The translations under genes and the position numbers were made by a program. A stretch of 38,500 nucleotides of DNA from Meiothermus hypogaeus (GTDB lineage Bacteria; Deinococcota; Deinococci; Deinococcales; Thermaceae), in contig NZ_QWKY01000030.1 in the NCBI RefSeq assembly GCF_003574035.1, positions 1 to 38,500 of the forward strand. The letters are read 5' to 3'. The notes below the pieces were generated by a model. It was not told where the DNA came from, made no database searches, and worked only from the letters and a program-made list of their open reading frames with translations. How positions within the stretch are numbered: the stretch's first letter is position 1; each line of letters begins with the position of its first letter. Below, in pieces: positions 31,233 through 38,500 of the stretch.

Positions 31233-31318
31233 TATACTTATTGTAAGTTGAGACCACGAGCCGCGCTCCCGGAAGCCCAAAACGGTGGAGGGAGCGGGTT
31301 TGTCTTTTAGCTCAACTT
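31233..31318 (+). ncRNA. Structured leader with terminator-like stem before hflX
   Basis: TGC-TATACT (31233-31238) is an extended -10. The RNA would start near 31245 and fold with an outer helix AAGTTGAG (31245-31252) paired with CTCAACTT (31311-31318). Inside, CGCTCCC (31264-31270) pairs with GGGAGCG (31290-31296), followed by GGTTTGTCTTTT, like an intrinsic terminator. As no plus-strand gene lies upstream, it may be an attenuator of hflX or a small RNA. No known RNA family is recognised. Confidence 0.45.
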
Positions 31319-31331
31319 GGGTGATTGATTA

Positions 31332-33020
31332 GTGGAGAAAATCTTCGGACGCACCAACGGTCTCAAGCCTAGCGAAAAGAAGCGCCTTGCCAACCTGTAC
31401 AACCGCCGTGTGGGGGCCAACCGGCTTGTGTCGGCTGAACTAGTCCGCACGCTGGCGGCTCTGTCAGAGGAGCTGGAAAAGCCTATCAGCCTGCTATTTG
31501 ACCGGGGCGGGCGGGTGATTCGAGTGGCGGTGGGGGATGCGAAGGAACTGCCCGTGCCCGAGTCGGCCCTGGTAGAAACCCGTCTTTCCGGCTATCGTGT
31601 GCTGCACACCCATCTGGGCAGCGGCGGGCTTTCACGGCCCGACCTCTCTATGCTGTTTTTGCACCGACTGGATGCCATGGCAGCCCTGGAGGTAGAGCAA
31701 GGCCACCCCGGCAAGCTGCACCTGGCCCAGCTTTCACCGCCCAGGGCCGATGAGGAAGACTGGCAGATTCTGCCATCCAGGCCCTACCACGAATACCTGG
31801 AGTGGGACGTAAGTGCTGCGGTGGGTGCACTGGAAGAGGAACTGTCGCGCCAGGCTCGAGGGCTGGACTTACGGGACGGTTCGGGCGAACGAGCCTTGCT
31901 GGTAGGGCTCGACCAGGGCGAAGGGGTGCAGGCCGAGGTAGACCTGTCTGAACTGGCCGAGCTGGCCCGCACTGCCGGAGCCATAGTGGCCCACAAGGAG
32001 CTGGTGTTCCGCCCCAGCCTAGACCCACGCTATGCAGTGGGCCGAGGCAAGGTGGAGGAACTGGTGTCGCAGGCTTACCACCAAAACGCGGGCACCCTGA
32101 TTTTTGGCATAGAACTGAGCGCGGCGCAGGCCCGGGAGCTCGAGGCCATCACCGGCCTCAAGGTGCTGGATCGCACGCAGCTCATCCTGGACATCTTTGC
32201 CCAGCACGCCCGCACCCCCGAGGCCAAGGTACAGGTGGAGCTGGCCCAGCTCAAGTATCTGCTGCCCAGACTGGTGGGTAAGGGCAAAGAGCTGTCCCGC
32301 CTGGGCGGCGGTATCGGTACCCGGGGGCCGGGGGAGACCAAGCTCGAGGTGGATCGGCGCCGTTTGCAAGACCGCATCGCCGAGCTGACCCGCAAGCTGC
32401 GAGAAATAGCCGGCCGGCGCCAGGAAACCCGGCGTCAGCGTGAGAAATCGGGCCTGCCCATCGTGGGGGTGGTGGGCTATACCAACGCCGGCAAAACCAC
32501 CCTGATGCAGGCACTGGCCAAAAAGGGTGAAGAGGGCGAGAACAAACTTTTTGCCACCCTGCGGCCGCTGACCCGCCGGGGCTTCCTGCCCGGTATTGGA
32601 GAGGTGCTCTACACCGATACGGTAGGCTTCATTCGCCGTATGCCCAGCGACTTGCTGGAGGCTTTCCGCTCGACCTTAGAAGAGCTGCGCGACGCCGACG
32701 TACTCCTGCATGTGCTGGATGCTTCCCAGGAGGGTGCCCTGGAGCGCTATCAGGTAGTCGAAGGCTTGCTGGCCGACCTGGGTGTAGAGGCAAAGCGCAT
32801 CCTGGTGCTCTCCAAAGCCGATCAGGCCGGTGGCTTCGACCTCGAGTTCCTCAAAGAGCGTTTGGGGGGGGTACCCGTTTCAGCAGTCAAGGGTTTTGGA
32901 CTCCAGGAACTCAAGGAAGCTCTGGCCAGTACCCTTGTGGGCCAGGGGGTGCGTCCGGTGGCATGGGCGTATGTGCCCCCTGAAGTGGCGGCAGCAGTAC
33001 CGGCTTCAACTGACCGATAG
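31332..33020 (+). CDS. hflX: GTPase HflX
   Basis: 562 residues, about 130 longer than the E. coli protein because of an N-terminal extension (about 1-190). It binds the 50S subunit and splits stalled or heat-stressed ribosomes. The HflX hallmark GGGIGTRGPGETKLE is at 325-339; G1 GYTNAGKTTL (382-391), G3 DTVGFI near 434, G4 SKAD near 496. Start: GTG at 31332 without a clear ribosome site. The upstream structured leader suggests transcriptional attenuation. The coding end is followed by a degenerate dispersed repeat. The extension is shared with Thermus-type HflX from memory, which I cannot confirm here. Confidence 0.93.
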   Translation: MEKIFGRTNGLKPSEKKRLANLYNRRVGANRLVSAELVRTLAALSEELEKPISLLFDRGGRVIRVAVGDAKELPVPESALVETRLSGYRVLHTHLGSGGLSRPDLSMLFLHRLDAMAALEVEQGHPGKLHLAQLSPPRADEEDWQILPSRPYHEYLEWDVSAAVGALEEELSRQARGLDLRDGSGERALLVGLDQGEGVQAEVDLSELAELARTAGAIVAHKELVFRPSLDPRYAVGRGKVEELVSQAYHQNAGTLIFGIELSAAQARELEAITGLKVLDRTQLILDIFAQHARTPEAKVQVELAQLKYLLPRLVGKGKELSRLGGGIGTRGPGETKLEVDRRRLQDRIAELTRKLREIAGRRQETRRQREKSGLPIVGVVGYTNAGKTTLMQALAKKGEEGENKLFATLRPLTRRGFLPGIGEVLYTDTVGFIRRMPSDLLEAFRSTLEELRDADVLLHVLDASQEGALERYQVVEGLLADLGVEAKRILVLSKADQAGGFDLEFLKERLGGVPVSAVKGFGLQELKEALASTLVGQGVRPVAWAYVPPEVAAAVPASTDR

Positions 33021-33346
33021 CCGGTCCCAGCAAACCACCCTCAATTCAGAACTCCGTACACGCAGGCAGTGATGGCCTCTGTATCTCTGGTCACCGGTTT
33101 CAAAGCCGTGTATCCAGATGATACCGAATTCAAATGGACAGTTTGCAAAACCAAAAACCCTGTTGAATCCTGGAGCACACCCCTCCCTGAGGGTCGGTGA
33201 AAAAGTGTCATCCGTCGGTGACGAAACCACCGAATCTGGCGATCGAATGTGCGTGGCTTGCGATGTACGGGTCTGCGCTTGATTTACACCGCGCGGTGTT
33301 GTCTAGATTTACATTCGGATGCCGGAATTCGAAGCAGGGGTCCGCG
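33021..33346. other. Convergent intergenic region with a degenerate repeat
   Basis: Between hflX and acylphosphatase. It holds repeat copy D and, at 33283-33315, a TTTACACCGCGCGGTGT stretch similar to the palindrome inside copy B. No gene. Confidence 0.5.
33120..33240 (+). repeat. Dispersed repeat, copy D (degenerate)
   Basis: It opens ATACCGAATTCAAATGGACAG, keeps the CAAAACCAAAAACC loop and the GGAGCACACCCCTCCC segment shared with copies B and C, and ends CCGAATCTGG. The first stem is decayed (TGTTGAATCC only), so it looks like an old copy. Confidence 0.65.
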
Positions 33347-33613
33347 TCAATATGTTTGAAAACCCTTCAAGCCGGTGGCCTCGCTCCACTGAACGTCTAG
33401 CTGCTCAACTCTTGCACCCCTGGGGCCCTGGCGCAAGTGGTGAATCAGGTGCTCGAGGTCGGCTTTTTCGCCCTCGGCTACCACTTCTACCCGCCCATCC
33501 GCAAGGTTCTCGGCGTAGCCGGCGAGGCCGAGTTCAAAGGCCTTTTTGCGGGTGAAATAGCGGTAGCCCACCCCTTGCACCTGTCCACTGACCAGAACGG
33601 TGATTCGAAGCAC
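33347..33613 (-). CDS. acyP: Acylphosphatase
   Basis: 88 residues, the normal size. It hydrolyses acyl phosphates. The signature [18 protein letters not shown] (8-25) carries the catalytic R18 region, and the catalytic Asn lies in [16 protein letters not shown]. The start is GTG with GGTAGATT ending 6 bases upstream and no ribosome site, a leaderless gene. It is convergent with hflX and divergent from the TamB-like gene. Confidence 0.9.
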   Translation of the reverse strand: MLRITVLVSGQVQGVGYRYFTRKKAFELGLAGYAENLADGRVEVVAEGEKADLEHLIHHLRQGPRGARVEQLDVQWSEATGLKGFQTY

Positions 33614-33619
33614 GTATTC

Positions 33620-33625
33620 AATCTA
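33620..33625 (-). promoter_or_regulatory. Leaderless -10 box of acylphosphatase
   Basis: GGTAGATT on the minus strand, ending 6 bases before the GTG; close to the boxes before PNP, the aminotransferase and the carboxylase. Confidence 0.5.
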
Positions 33626-33818
33626 CCTACAACAGTGTCGCATAAACCAGCCGATGGAGCGCTGGCCTGTCCTGGATAGGCGCTTGAAGGCAGCAGGCCT
33701 TGCGTAGACCCGGTTGTCCGAGGGGATATTTTGGACTTAGCACAAAATTGGCCGGTTCGTAACAGCATGGATTGGCCTGCGATGGGTATTTTCCTAGATT
33801 CCACTCAGACTCTTGGGC

Positions 33819-33824
33819 TAGACT
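33819..33824 (+). promoter_or_regulatory. Leaderless -10 box of the TamB-like gene
   Basis: TAGACT at 33819-33824 ends 7 bases before the GTG at 33832; no Shine-Dalgarno. Confidence 0.5.
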
Positions 33825-33831
33825 GAGTCTT

Positions 33832-36800
33832 GTGCGGTTTGGGCGCTGGCTTCCGGCAATTTTGCTCCTCCTGCTGGTGGGGCTGCCAGCTTTTCCACCG
33901 CTCATCAGCTATGCTTTGCAAGAGGGGCTCAAAGCGGCCAATTTTACCGGACAGTGGCAGGCGGTTGGCGGGTATTTACTCGGCGGAATCGAGCTGCGCG
34001 GGGTTCAACTCGAGGGCGGTGGGCTAAGGGTTGAGGCCCAGCGCCTGCGGATTGGCTACAACCTGCTCAGTTTGCAGCGGCGCGAACTACCCTTGCGGAT
34101 TTTCGCCGAAGAAGGCGATGTTTTTTTACGCTGGGACGCGATTATTCCCGAACAGCGCCAGCCGGGAGCCCCTGCGCCCATCCGCCTGCGGGTGGATGAG
34201 CTGGTGCTGAACCGCGTCAGTGTGCAGATCGAGCAAAGCCAGAAATTTTTTTTGCCCACCCTGCGGGCCACTGTGCGGGGCAGCGGTCCCTATCAGGTCT
34301 CGGTGGCGCTCCCGGATGGAAAGCTCATAGGAACAGTCCAGCGTACCGGGCGTGAGTTTGAGGCCTGGCAGATTGAGGCCAGGGGCGACTTGAGGGCGGC
34401 CCGCTACTGGTTCGATGGTATTGAGGCGGGGGAGCTCTGGGGCACCTGGACAATTGGCCCCAAAGTCAAAAACGGCATTCTGGGCAACAACCAGATCAAG
34501 AACGCGCGGGTGAAGATTGTGGGCTTCAGCCTTAGCGATATTTTCGGCAGCGTGGATTTTGATGGGCAGATGGTCACGGCCAACCTGGTCGGGCGGGGTC
34601 TGGAGGGCCCCCTCAAAGGCTCGGCCACCGTAGACCTGCCCAAGCAGGAGTACCGCTTTCGGGTGGAGGGCAACCCCACCCTGCCAGCCCTGGCGCAAAA
34701 CTTTGGCCTGCGGCTGCCCATTAGCGGGGGCGGGCCGCTGGTGCTCGAGGGCCGGGGCTGGCAGAACCTGGTGCTGAGCGGGCGCTACCGCGGCGAAGGC
34801 CGCCTGCTGAACGAGCCCCTAAGCTACGAAGGAACCCTGGCCTTCGATAAGAAGTTCCGCCTCGATACCGTGGTGGACGGCGCTTTTTTCGACCGAACCT
34901 TTCAGGCCACGGTGGCTTTGCGCAACACCGACGAGTACACCGTGACCCTGCGCGACTCCTTTCGCAGCAACCTGCGCCTGAGGGGCAAGGGTTCTATCAC
35001 CCAGGCCGAGGGCACCCTGGTCTGGCCTAAACCTCTACTCGGAGAAGCAGCGCTGCGCTTTGCCAGCAGCGGGCCACGCTGGCAACTAGGGGTGCAGTCG
35101 GAAAACGTGGGCCTCCCCACCGCCAAGCCCTTTAGCCTGTCGGGCAGCCTGCAGGGGCAGGGCCCGGAGGTACAGGGCCGGTTGGGAGCACTGAACCTGA
35201 ACGGCACCTGGGATAACCTGCAGATGCAGCTCTCGGGCTTGGAACTGCTGGTGGGTCAGCTTACCGGGCAGGCCAGCCTTAAGGCGGGGCGTTTTAGCGG
35301 CGACCTCAACTACGACTCGCCCTATACCCGCTTCCCCCTTGCGGTACGGCAGGAGGGCAACGCCTGGCGGCTTTCCAACCGCTATGCCGAGGGGCTTTAC
35401 CGCAACGGGGTGTTTACCCTGGGGGTGCGCGACCTGCCGCTGCAGGTGCTGGAAGCCTTCAAGCTCTCGGGCGATTTGCGCTACGCCGAAGGCAGCCTCT
35501 CGGGCGGCTGGAACCTGCAAAGCGAGCGGGTAGCGCTGGACGGGGAACTCTACGACCTGGCCACCCGCTACCGGGGCGAGGTGCGTACCCCCCTGCGGGT
35601 GCTGCCCCTGAGCGGCACTGCTGATAGCGCCGGCCTTAAAGCCCGGCTCGAGACCCTCGATATCACCGCCAACGGAATCGATGGACTGCTGCTGCGGGGG
35701 CCTCTGGTGCTGGGTCCACAGATTCGCCTGGAAGCCAACCTGGGTTTGCAGGGCTCACGTTATAAAGGCGAAGTGCGCTTTGATACGCCCTGGCTGCGCG
35801 GCGCCGTGGAGGGGCGCGGAGCCACGCTGTGGGCCACCGCCGAAGGCTACGCCGAGCTGGCCGGCCCGGTCTGGCCCACCACCGCCCTCGAGGGCCGCCT
35901 GACCCTGCCGCTCACGGGCGCGATTGAAGTTCCCCCAGTGCCCCTGCGAGCAAACCGTACCGAGGTGCGCTGGCCGGGAGGGCGGGTCGAGCTGAAGGCC
36001 GGGCTCCCCTTTGAAGGCATCCTGCCGCTATTAGTAAACCGCGAGCCCGGCAGCCTGCAGGCCCGAGGGAACCTCGAGCGGGGCAGCCTGGAACTGCGTA
36101 CCCCCTATGGGGTGGTGAATGGGCAGGGCGCCTGGCGCAACCTGGCGGTGCGGGGGCGTCTGAATTACGCTGGGTACGCGGGCGAGCTGCAGGGGCAGGC
36201 CGATTTGTTTGGCTTGGCCTACCAGGGGCGCTTGCGCCTGCCGCAGTTGGAGGGGGCGCTCGAGTTTCGAGGTCGCAGCACCAATCTGAGCTACTCGGGG
36301 CTCTTTCAGAATGGCCGCCTGACCCTGGCCGGGGATTATCGCCTGGTAGCGGGGAACCCCCTGGAAGGGCTGCGCCTGCGGGCCATTGCCTCCGGCTACG
36401 ACCTGCGCCGCTGGGGGCTGCCGGGAACCCTGACGGGCAACTGGTCGGAGCAGGGTGGGCGTCTGAGCCTGGAAACCCCCTATGGGCAAGCCCAAATGGC
36501 GGGGCGGGCCTTGCTGGGGCCGGCGAGCCTGGAAGCCCAGAGCCCCTACGGCACGGTGCGGGGGCTGGTCTCGACGCAGTCGGTGGCGCTCAGGGGCAGT
36601 TTGCGCCTGCCGTATTTGAGCGGCACGGTAGAAGTAGGTGGGCCGTGGAACAACCTGGAAGCCAGGGGCCAGGGGCGCTACAACCTGCCCTATCTGGAAC
36701 CCCAGCCCTGGCGGCTCAGTGCGGACGTGCTGGAACAAACCTGGAAGCTGGAAGGACCCTTGGAACTGGAAGGAAAGGGGCTTTCCTATGCCGGAAGGGT

Positions 36801-38500
36801 GAACTGGCCCTACCGAGTTCTGGAGCGTTCGGGGGTGTTGCAGGGTAATCTACAAGGGCAAAGCCTGGCGTTACAGGGCAGTGTGCGCACCACCTATGCG
36901 GGCCTTCCCCTCAGCGCTACCGTGCAGGCCGAAGGCGCCGATCTGGCGCGGCTGCAAGCGAGCCTCAACCTGCCCGAAGGGCGGGTGCAACTTGCTAAAG
37001 GGCAGGTGGGGTTCGACCTCGAGACTGCCCACCTGGCCCGAATTTTCAACGCCGATGTGCAAGGGCGTATGAGCGGAAGCCTGGACTTAGCGGGGCTGCT
37101 TTCATCAGGTGGCCTTGCTTCCGCCGTGCCGGAGGGCGAGATGGCAGGGCAGTTGCAGGTCTATGGGCAGCAGGTGGTGGTGGATTACAAAGACCGATCC
37201 CTCTCGGCTTTTTTGCCACAGTACCGGGCCGGGGTGGTGGTGGAGCTCGAGCCCGGCAACGACCCCCGGATCATTGGGGTGGGCGACCTCGAGGGCTTGC
37301 TCAGTGTGGGTGAACAGCTTCAGGGCCGGTTGTCGTACCGCGTACAGAATGTGAACCTAGAGGCCCAGATTCGAGGCCCGCGCCTACGGCCCGAGTTCTC
37401 GCTGGTGACCGATACCCCTGTGGCCAAGATTACGGCGCAGGGGAGCTATGCCCTTGAGCAGAGCCGGGGGCAGGCCCAGGTACTGCTCGAGAGCCCCTAT
37501 GCCCAGGCCAGCCTGGAACTCTCCAGCACAGGCAGTAAGTACCAGGCCAGCGGAAGGCTTACCAGCCTGCAATACCTGCGACAAAACGGGCCCTTGCGCC
37601 TGAGTGGCGAAGGCGCCCGCTGGACGATTGCGTGGGCTGCGCCCATGCGGGTGGAAGCCCAGGGTCAGGCGGCCAATTTGGAAGAGGTGCGGCTTTCGGG
37701 GCAGGGGAGCCTCGAGGTGGGTGAACGCCTTTTTGCTCTATCGGGCAACCTGGCCCTCAGTGGCGAAACCTTCACCGGTCTGATGCGGGCTCGAGGCGAG
37801 CAGATCGCCCTGGAGCTGCGGGGAGAAGGCAACAGTCTGGCGGCACGTGGCACCGCCTACGACGCCTACGTCGAGGCCCGTACCAACCGCCAGGGCGACC
37901 TGAGCGGCCAGGTGGGCTATACCCGCACCTTGGCCGCCAATACCCTGAAAGCGCGGGGCACCTTAGGTGGAACCCTGTTCAAGCCGGAGCTGGTGGGCGA
38001 GGGCACCCTGGCAGGGCGTGGGGCCGAAGTGGCCCTCAGATTTGGCTACCAACCCGTTCCCTCTCGGGACGGCCAGGAGCCAGTGCGCCCAGAGGAGCAG
38101 CTCTGGGCCGAAGCCCGGGGGGCGGGGTTGTCGGCCAGCCTGGTTGGGGGCCGGGTAAAGCTCAGTATGGACAGCGACCTCGAGCCCTTTACAGGCCTGC
38201 CCATCCGCCTTCAGGCCCAGGGCGAAGGGCCCTGGGAGAGCCTGAGTCTGCCGCTTCGGATCAGCGGCCCCAACCTCGAGGCCAGCGGTACAGCCCTCCC
38301 GGCAAAGCTGCAGGCCCAGATCGGGGGTCGCTACGAGCAACAGCGCTTTAACCTGAGCTACGACGGCGAGCTGCAACTGCGACTGGATGGCCCCTATGCC
38401 ATCGGCACAGCCCGCTGGGTGGGCAATGCGCCGAGTGGGTTGCTGCAACTCGAAGTTCCGCTGCCCGGTGGGCGGCTGGTGGGGCGGGCCAGCCTGGGGG
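33832..38500 (+). CDS. TamB/AsmA-like envelope protein, partial (runs off the right edge)
   Basis: At least 1556 codons in one uninterrupted frame, with no stop before the window end. A single N-terminal membrane anchor (RFGRWLPAILLLLLVGLPAF) is followed by an almost endless run of short beta strands of the LxLxGxxxNLxLxG type, as in the beta-taco domains of TamB and AsmA-like proteins. (T/S)PYG turns recur, for example LRTPYGVV, LETPYGQA, AQSPYGTV and LESPYAQA between 36080 and 37510. Known relatives bridge the inner and outer membrane and move lipids or help assemble outer-membrane proteins. The C-terminal TamB domain that would confirm the family is outside the window. The start is GTG, leaderless. 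Confidence 0.8.
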   Translation, partial: MRFGRWLPAILLLLLVGLPAFPPLISYALQEGLKAANFTGQWQAVGGYLLGGIELRGVQLEGGGLRVEAQRLRIGYNLLSLQRRELPLRIFAEEGDVFLRWDAIIPEQRQPGAPAPIRLRVDELVLNRVSVQIEQSQKFFLPTLRATVRGSGPYQVSVALPDGKLIGTVQRTGREFEAWQIEARGDLRAARYWFDGIEAGELWGTWTIGPKVKNGILGNNQIKNARVKIVGFSLSDIFGSVDFDGQMVTANLVGRGLEGPLKGSATVDLPKQEYRFRVEGNPTLPALAQNFGLRLPISGGGPLVLEGRGWQNLVLSGRYRGEGRLLNEPLSYEGTLAFDKKFRLDTVVDGAFFDRTFQATVALRNTDEYTVTLRDSFRSNLRLRGKGSITQAEGTLVWPKPLLGEAALRFASSGPRWQLGVQSENVGLPTAKPFSLSGSLQGQGPEVQGRLGALNLNGTWDNLQMQLSGLELLVGQLTGQASLKAGRFSGDLNYDSPYTRFPLAVRQEGNAWRLSNRYAEGLYRNGVFTLGVRDLPLQVLEAFKLSGDLRYAEGSLSGGWNLQSERVALDGELYDLATRYRGEVRTPLRVLPLSGTADSAGLKARLETLDITANGIDGLLLRGPLVLGPQIRLEANLGLQGSRYKGEVRFDTPWLRGAVEGRGATLWATAEGYAELAGPVWPTTALEGRLTLPLTGAIEVPPVPLRANRTEVRWPGGRVELKAGLPFEGILPLLVNREPGSLQARGNLERGSLELRTPYGVVNGQGAWRNLAVRGRLNYAGYAGELQGQADLFGLAYQGRLRLPQLEGALEFRGRSTNLSYSGLFQNGRLTLAGDYRLVAGNPLEGLRLRAIASGYDLRRWGLPGTLTGNWSEQGGRLSLETPYGQAQMAGRALLGPASLEAQSPYGTVRGLVSTQSVALRGSLRLPYLSGTVEVGGPWNNLEARGQGRYNLPYLEPQPWRLSADVLEQTWKLEGPLELEGKGLSYAGRVNWPYRVLERSGVLQGNLQGQSLALQGSVRTTYAGLPLSATVQAEGADLARLQASLNLPEGRVQLAKGQVGFDLETAHLARIFNADVQGRMSGSLDLAGLLSSGGLASAVPEGEMAGQLQVYGQQVVVDYKDRSLSAFLPQYRAGVVVELEPGNDPRIIGVGDLEGLLSVGEQLQGRLSYRVQNVNLEAQIRGPRLRPEFSLVTDTPVAKITAQGSYALEQSRGQAQVLLESPYAQASLELSSTGSKYQASGRLTSLQYLRQNGPLRLSGEGARWTIAWAAPMRVEAQGQAANLEEVRLSGQGSLEVGERLFALSGNLALSGETFTGLMRARGEQIALELRGEGNSLAARGTAYDAYVEARTNRQGDLSGQVGYTRTLAANTLKARGTLGGTLFKPELVGEGTLAGRGAEVALRFGYQPVPSRDGQEPVRPEEQLWAEARGAGLSASLVGGRVKLSMDSDLEPFTGLPIRLQAQGEGPWESLSLPLRISGPNLEASGTALPAKLQAQIGGRYEQQRFNLSYDGELQLRLDGPYAIGTARWVGNAPSGLLQLEVPLPGGRLVGRASLG

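Noticed and set aside
31245-31318. SRP 4.5S RNA at the hflX leader
   Set aside because: A GGAA occurs in the loop, but the conserved SRP domain IV bases are absent.

Overview
The window looks like chromosome from a thermophilic member of the Deinococcota, most likely Meiothermus or a close relative (inference). The reasons are: high-GC coding sequence with very many CTCGAG hexamers, a close aqualysin I relative whose four cysteines have aqualysin spacing, many genes with no Shine-Dalgarno but a TANNNT box 6-8 bases before an ATG or GTG, and a giant TamB-like gene. No phage, plasmid, CRISPR or transposase genes are visible. The only mobile-looking DNA is a family of short dispersed repeats.

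Layout. 1-436 is non-coding and holds one copy of the dispersed repeat. 437-6570 (minus strand) carries the alpha and beta E1 subunits of a 2-oxoacid dehydrogenase, a class I aminotransferase, an MliC-like exported protein, triosephosphate isomerase, a haem-binding-domain protein, bacterioferritin and an exported protein of unknown function. 6793-12099 (minus) is a block of four exported or lipid-anchored DUF5666-like proteins around an OmpR-type response regulator and its sensor kinase. 12251-15882 (plus) continues the theme with a DUF4405 membrane protein, an exported DUF2202 ferritin-like protein and a second regulator/kinase pair. Direct repeats with an 11-bp period (GGTAACA type) lie upstream of three transcription units here, which suggests a shared regulon. 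This 6-16 kb stretch is the best candidate for an undescribed system: an envelope redox, metal or haem stress module.

15973-17634 encodes the carboxyltransferase subunit of an acyl-CoA carboxylase and 18142-19353 a subtilisin-family protease; both are followed by copies of the dispersed repeat. 19696-25696 (minus) is a molybdenum hydroxylase operon in the order CoxS, CoxL, CoxM, MoxR ATPase, CoxE. The CoxL carries the form II signature AYRGAGR, so carbon monoxide oxidation cannot be assumed. The maturation factor XdhC/CoxF is divergent at 26120.

27491-27668 holds tandem initiator and elongator tRNA-Met genes with a good promoter and terminator. They are followed by purine nucleoside phosphorylase, the YggS PLP-homeostasis protein and a DivIVA-domain protein (plus), then a DUF218/SanA-like protein and a HAD hydrolase (minus). 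HflX follows, preceded by a structured leader. Acylphosphatase (minus) comes next, and from 33832 a TamB/AsmA-like envelope protein runs off the right edge.
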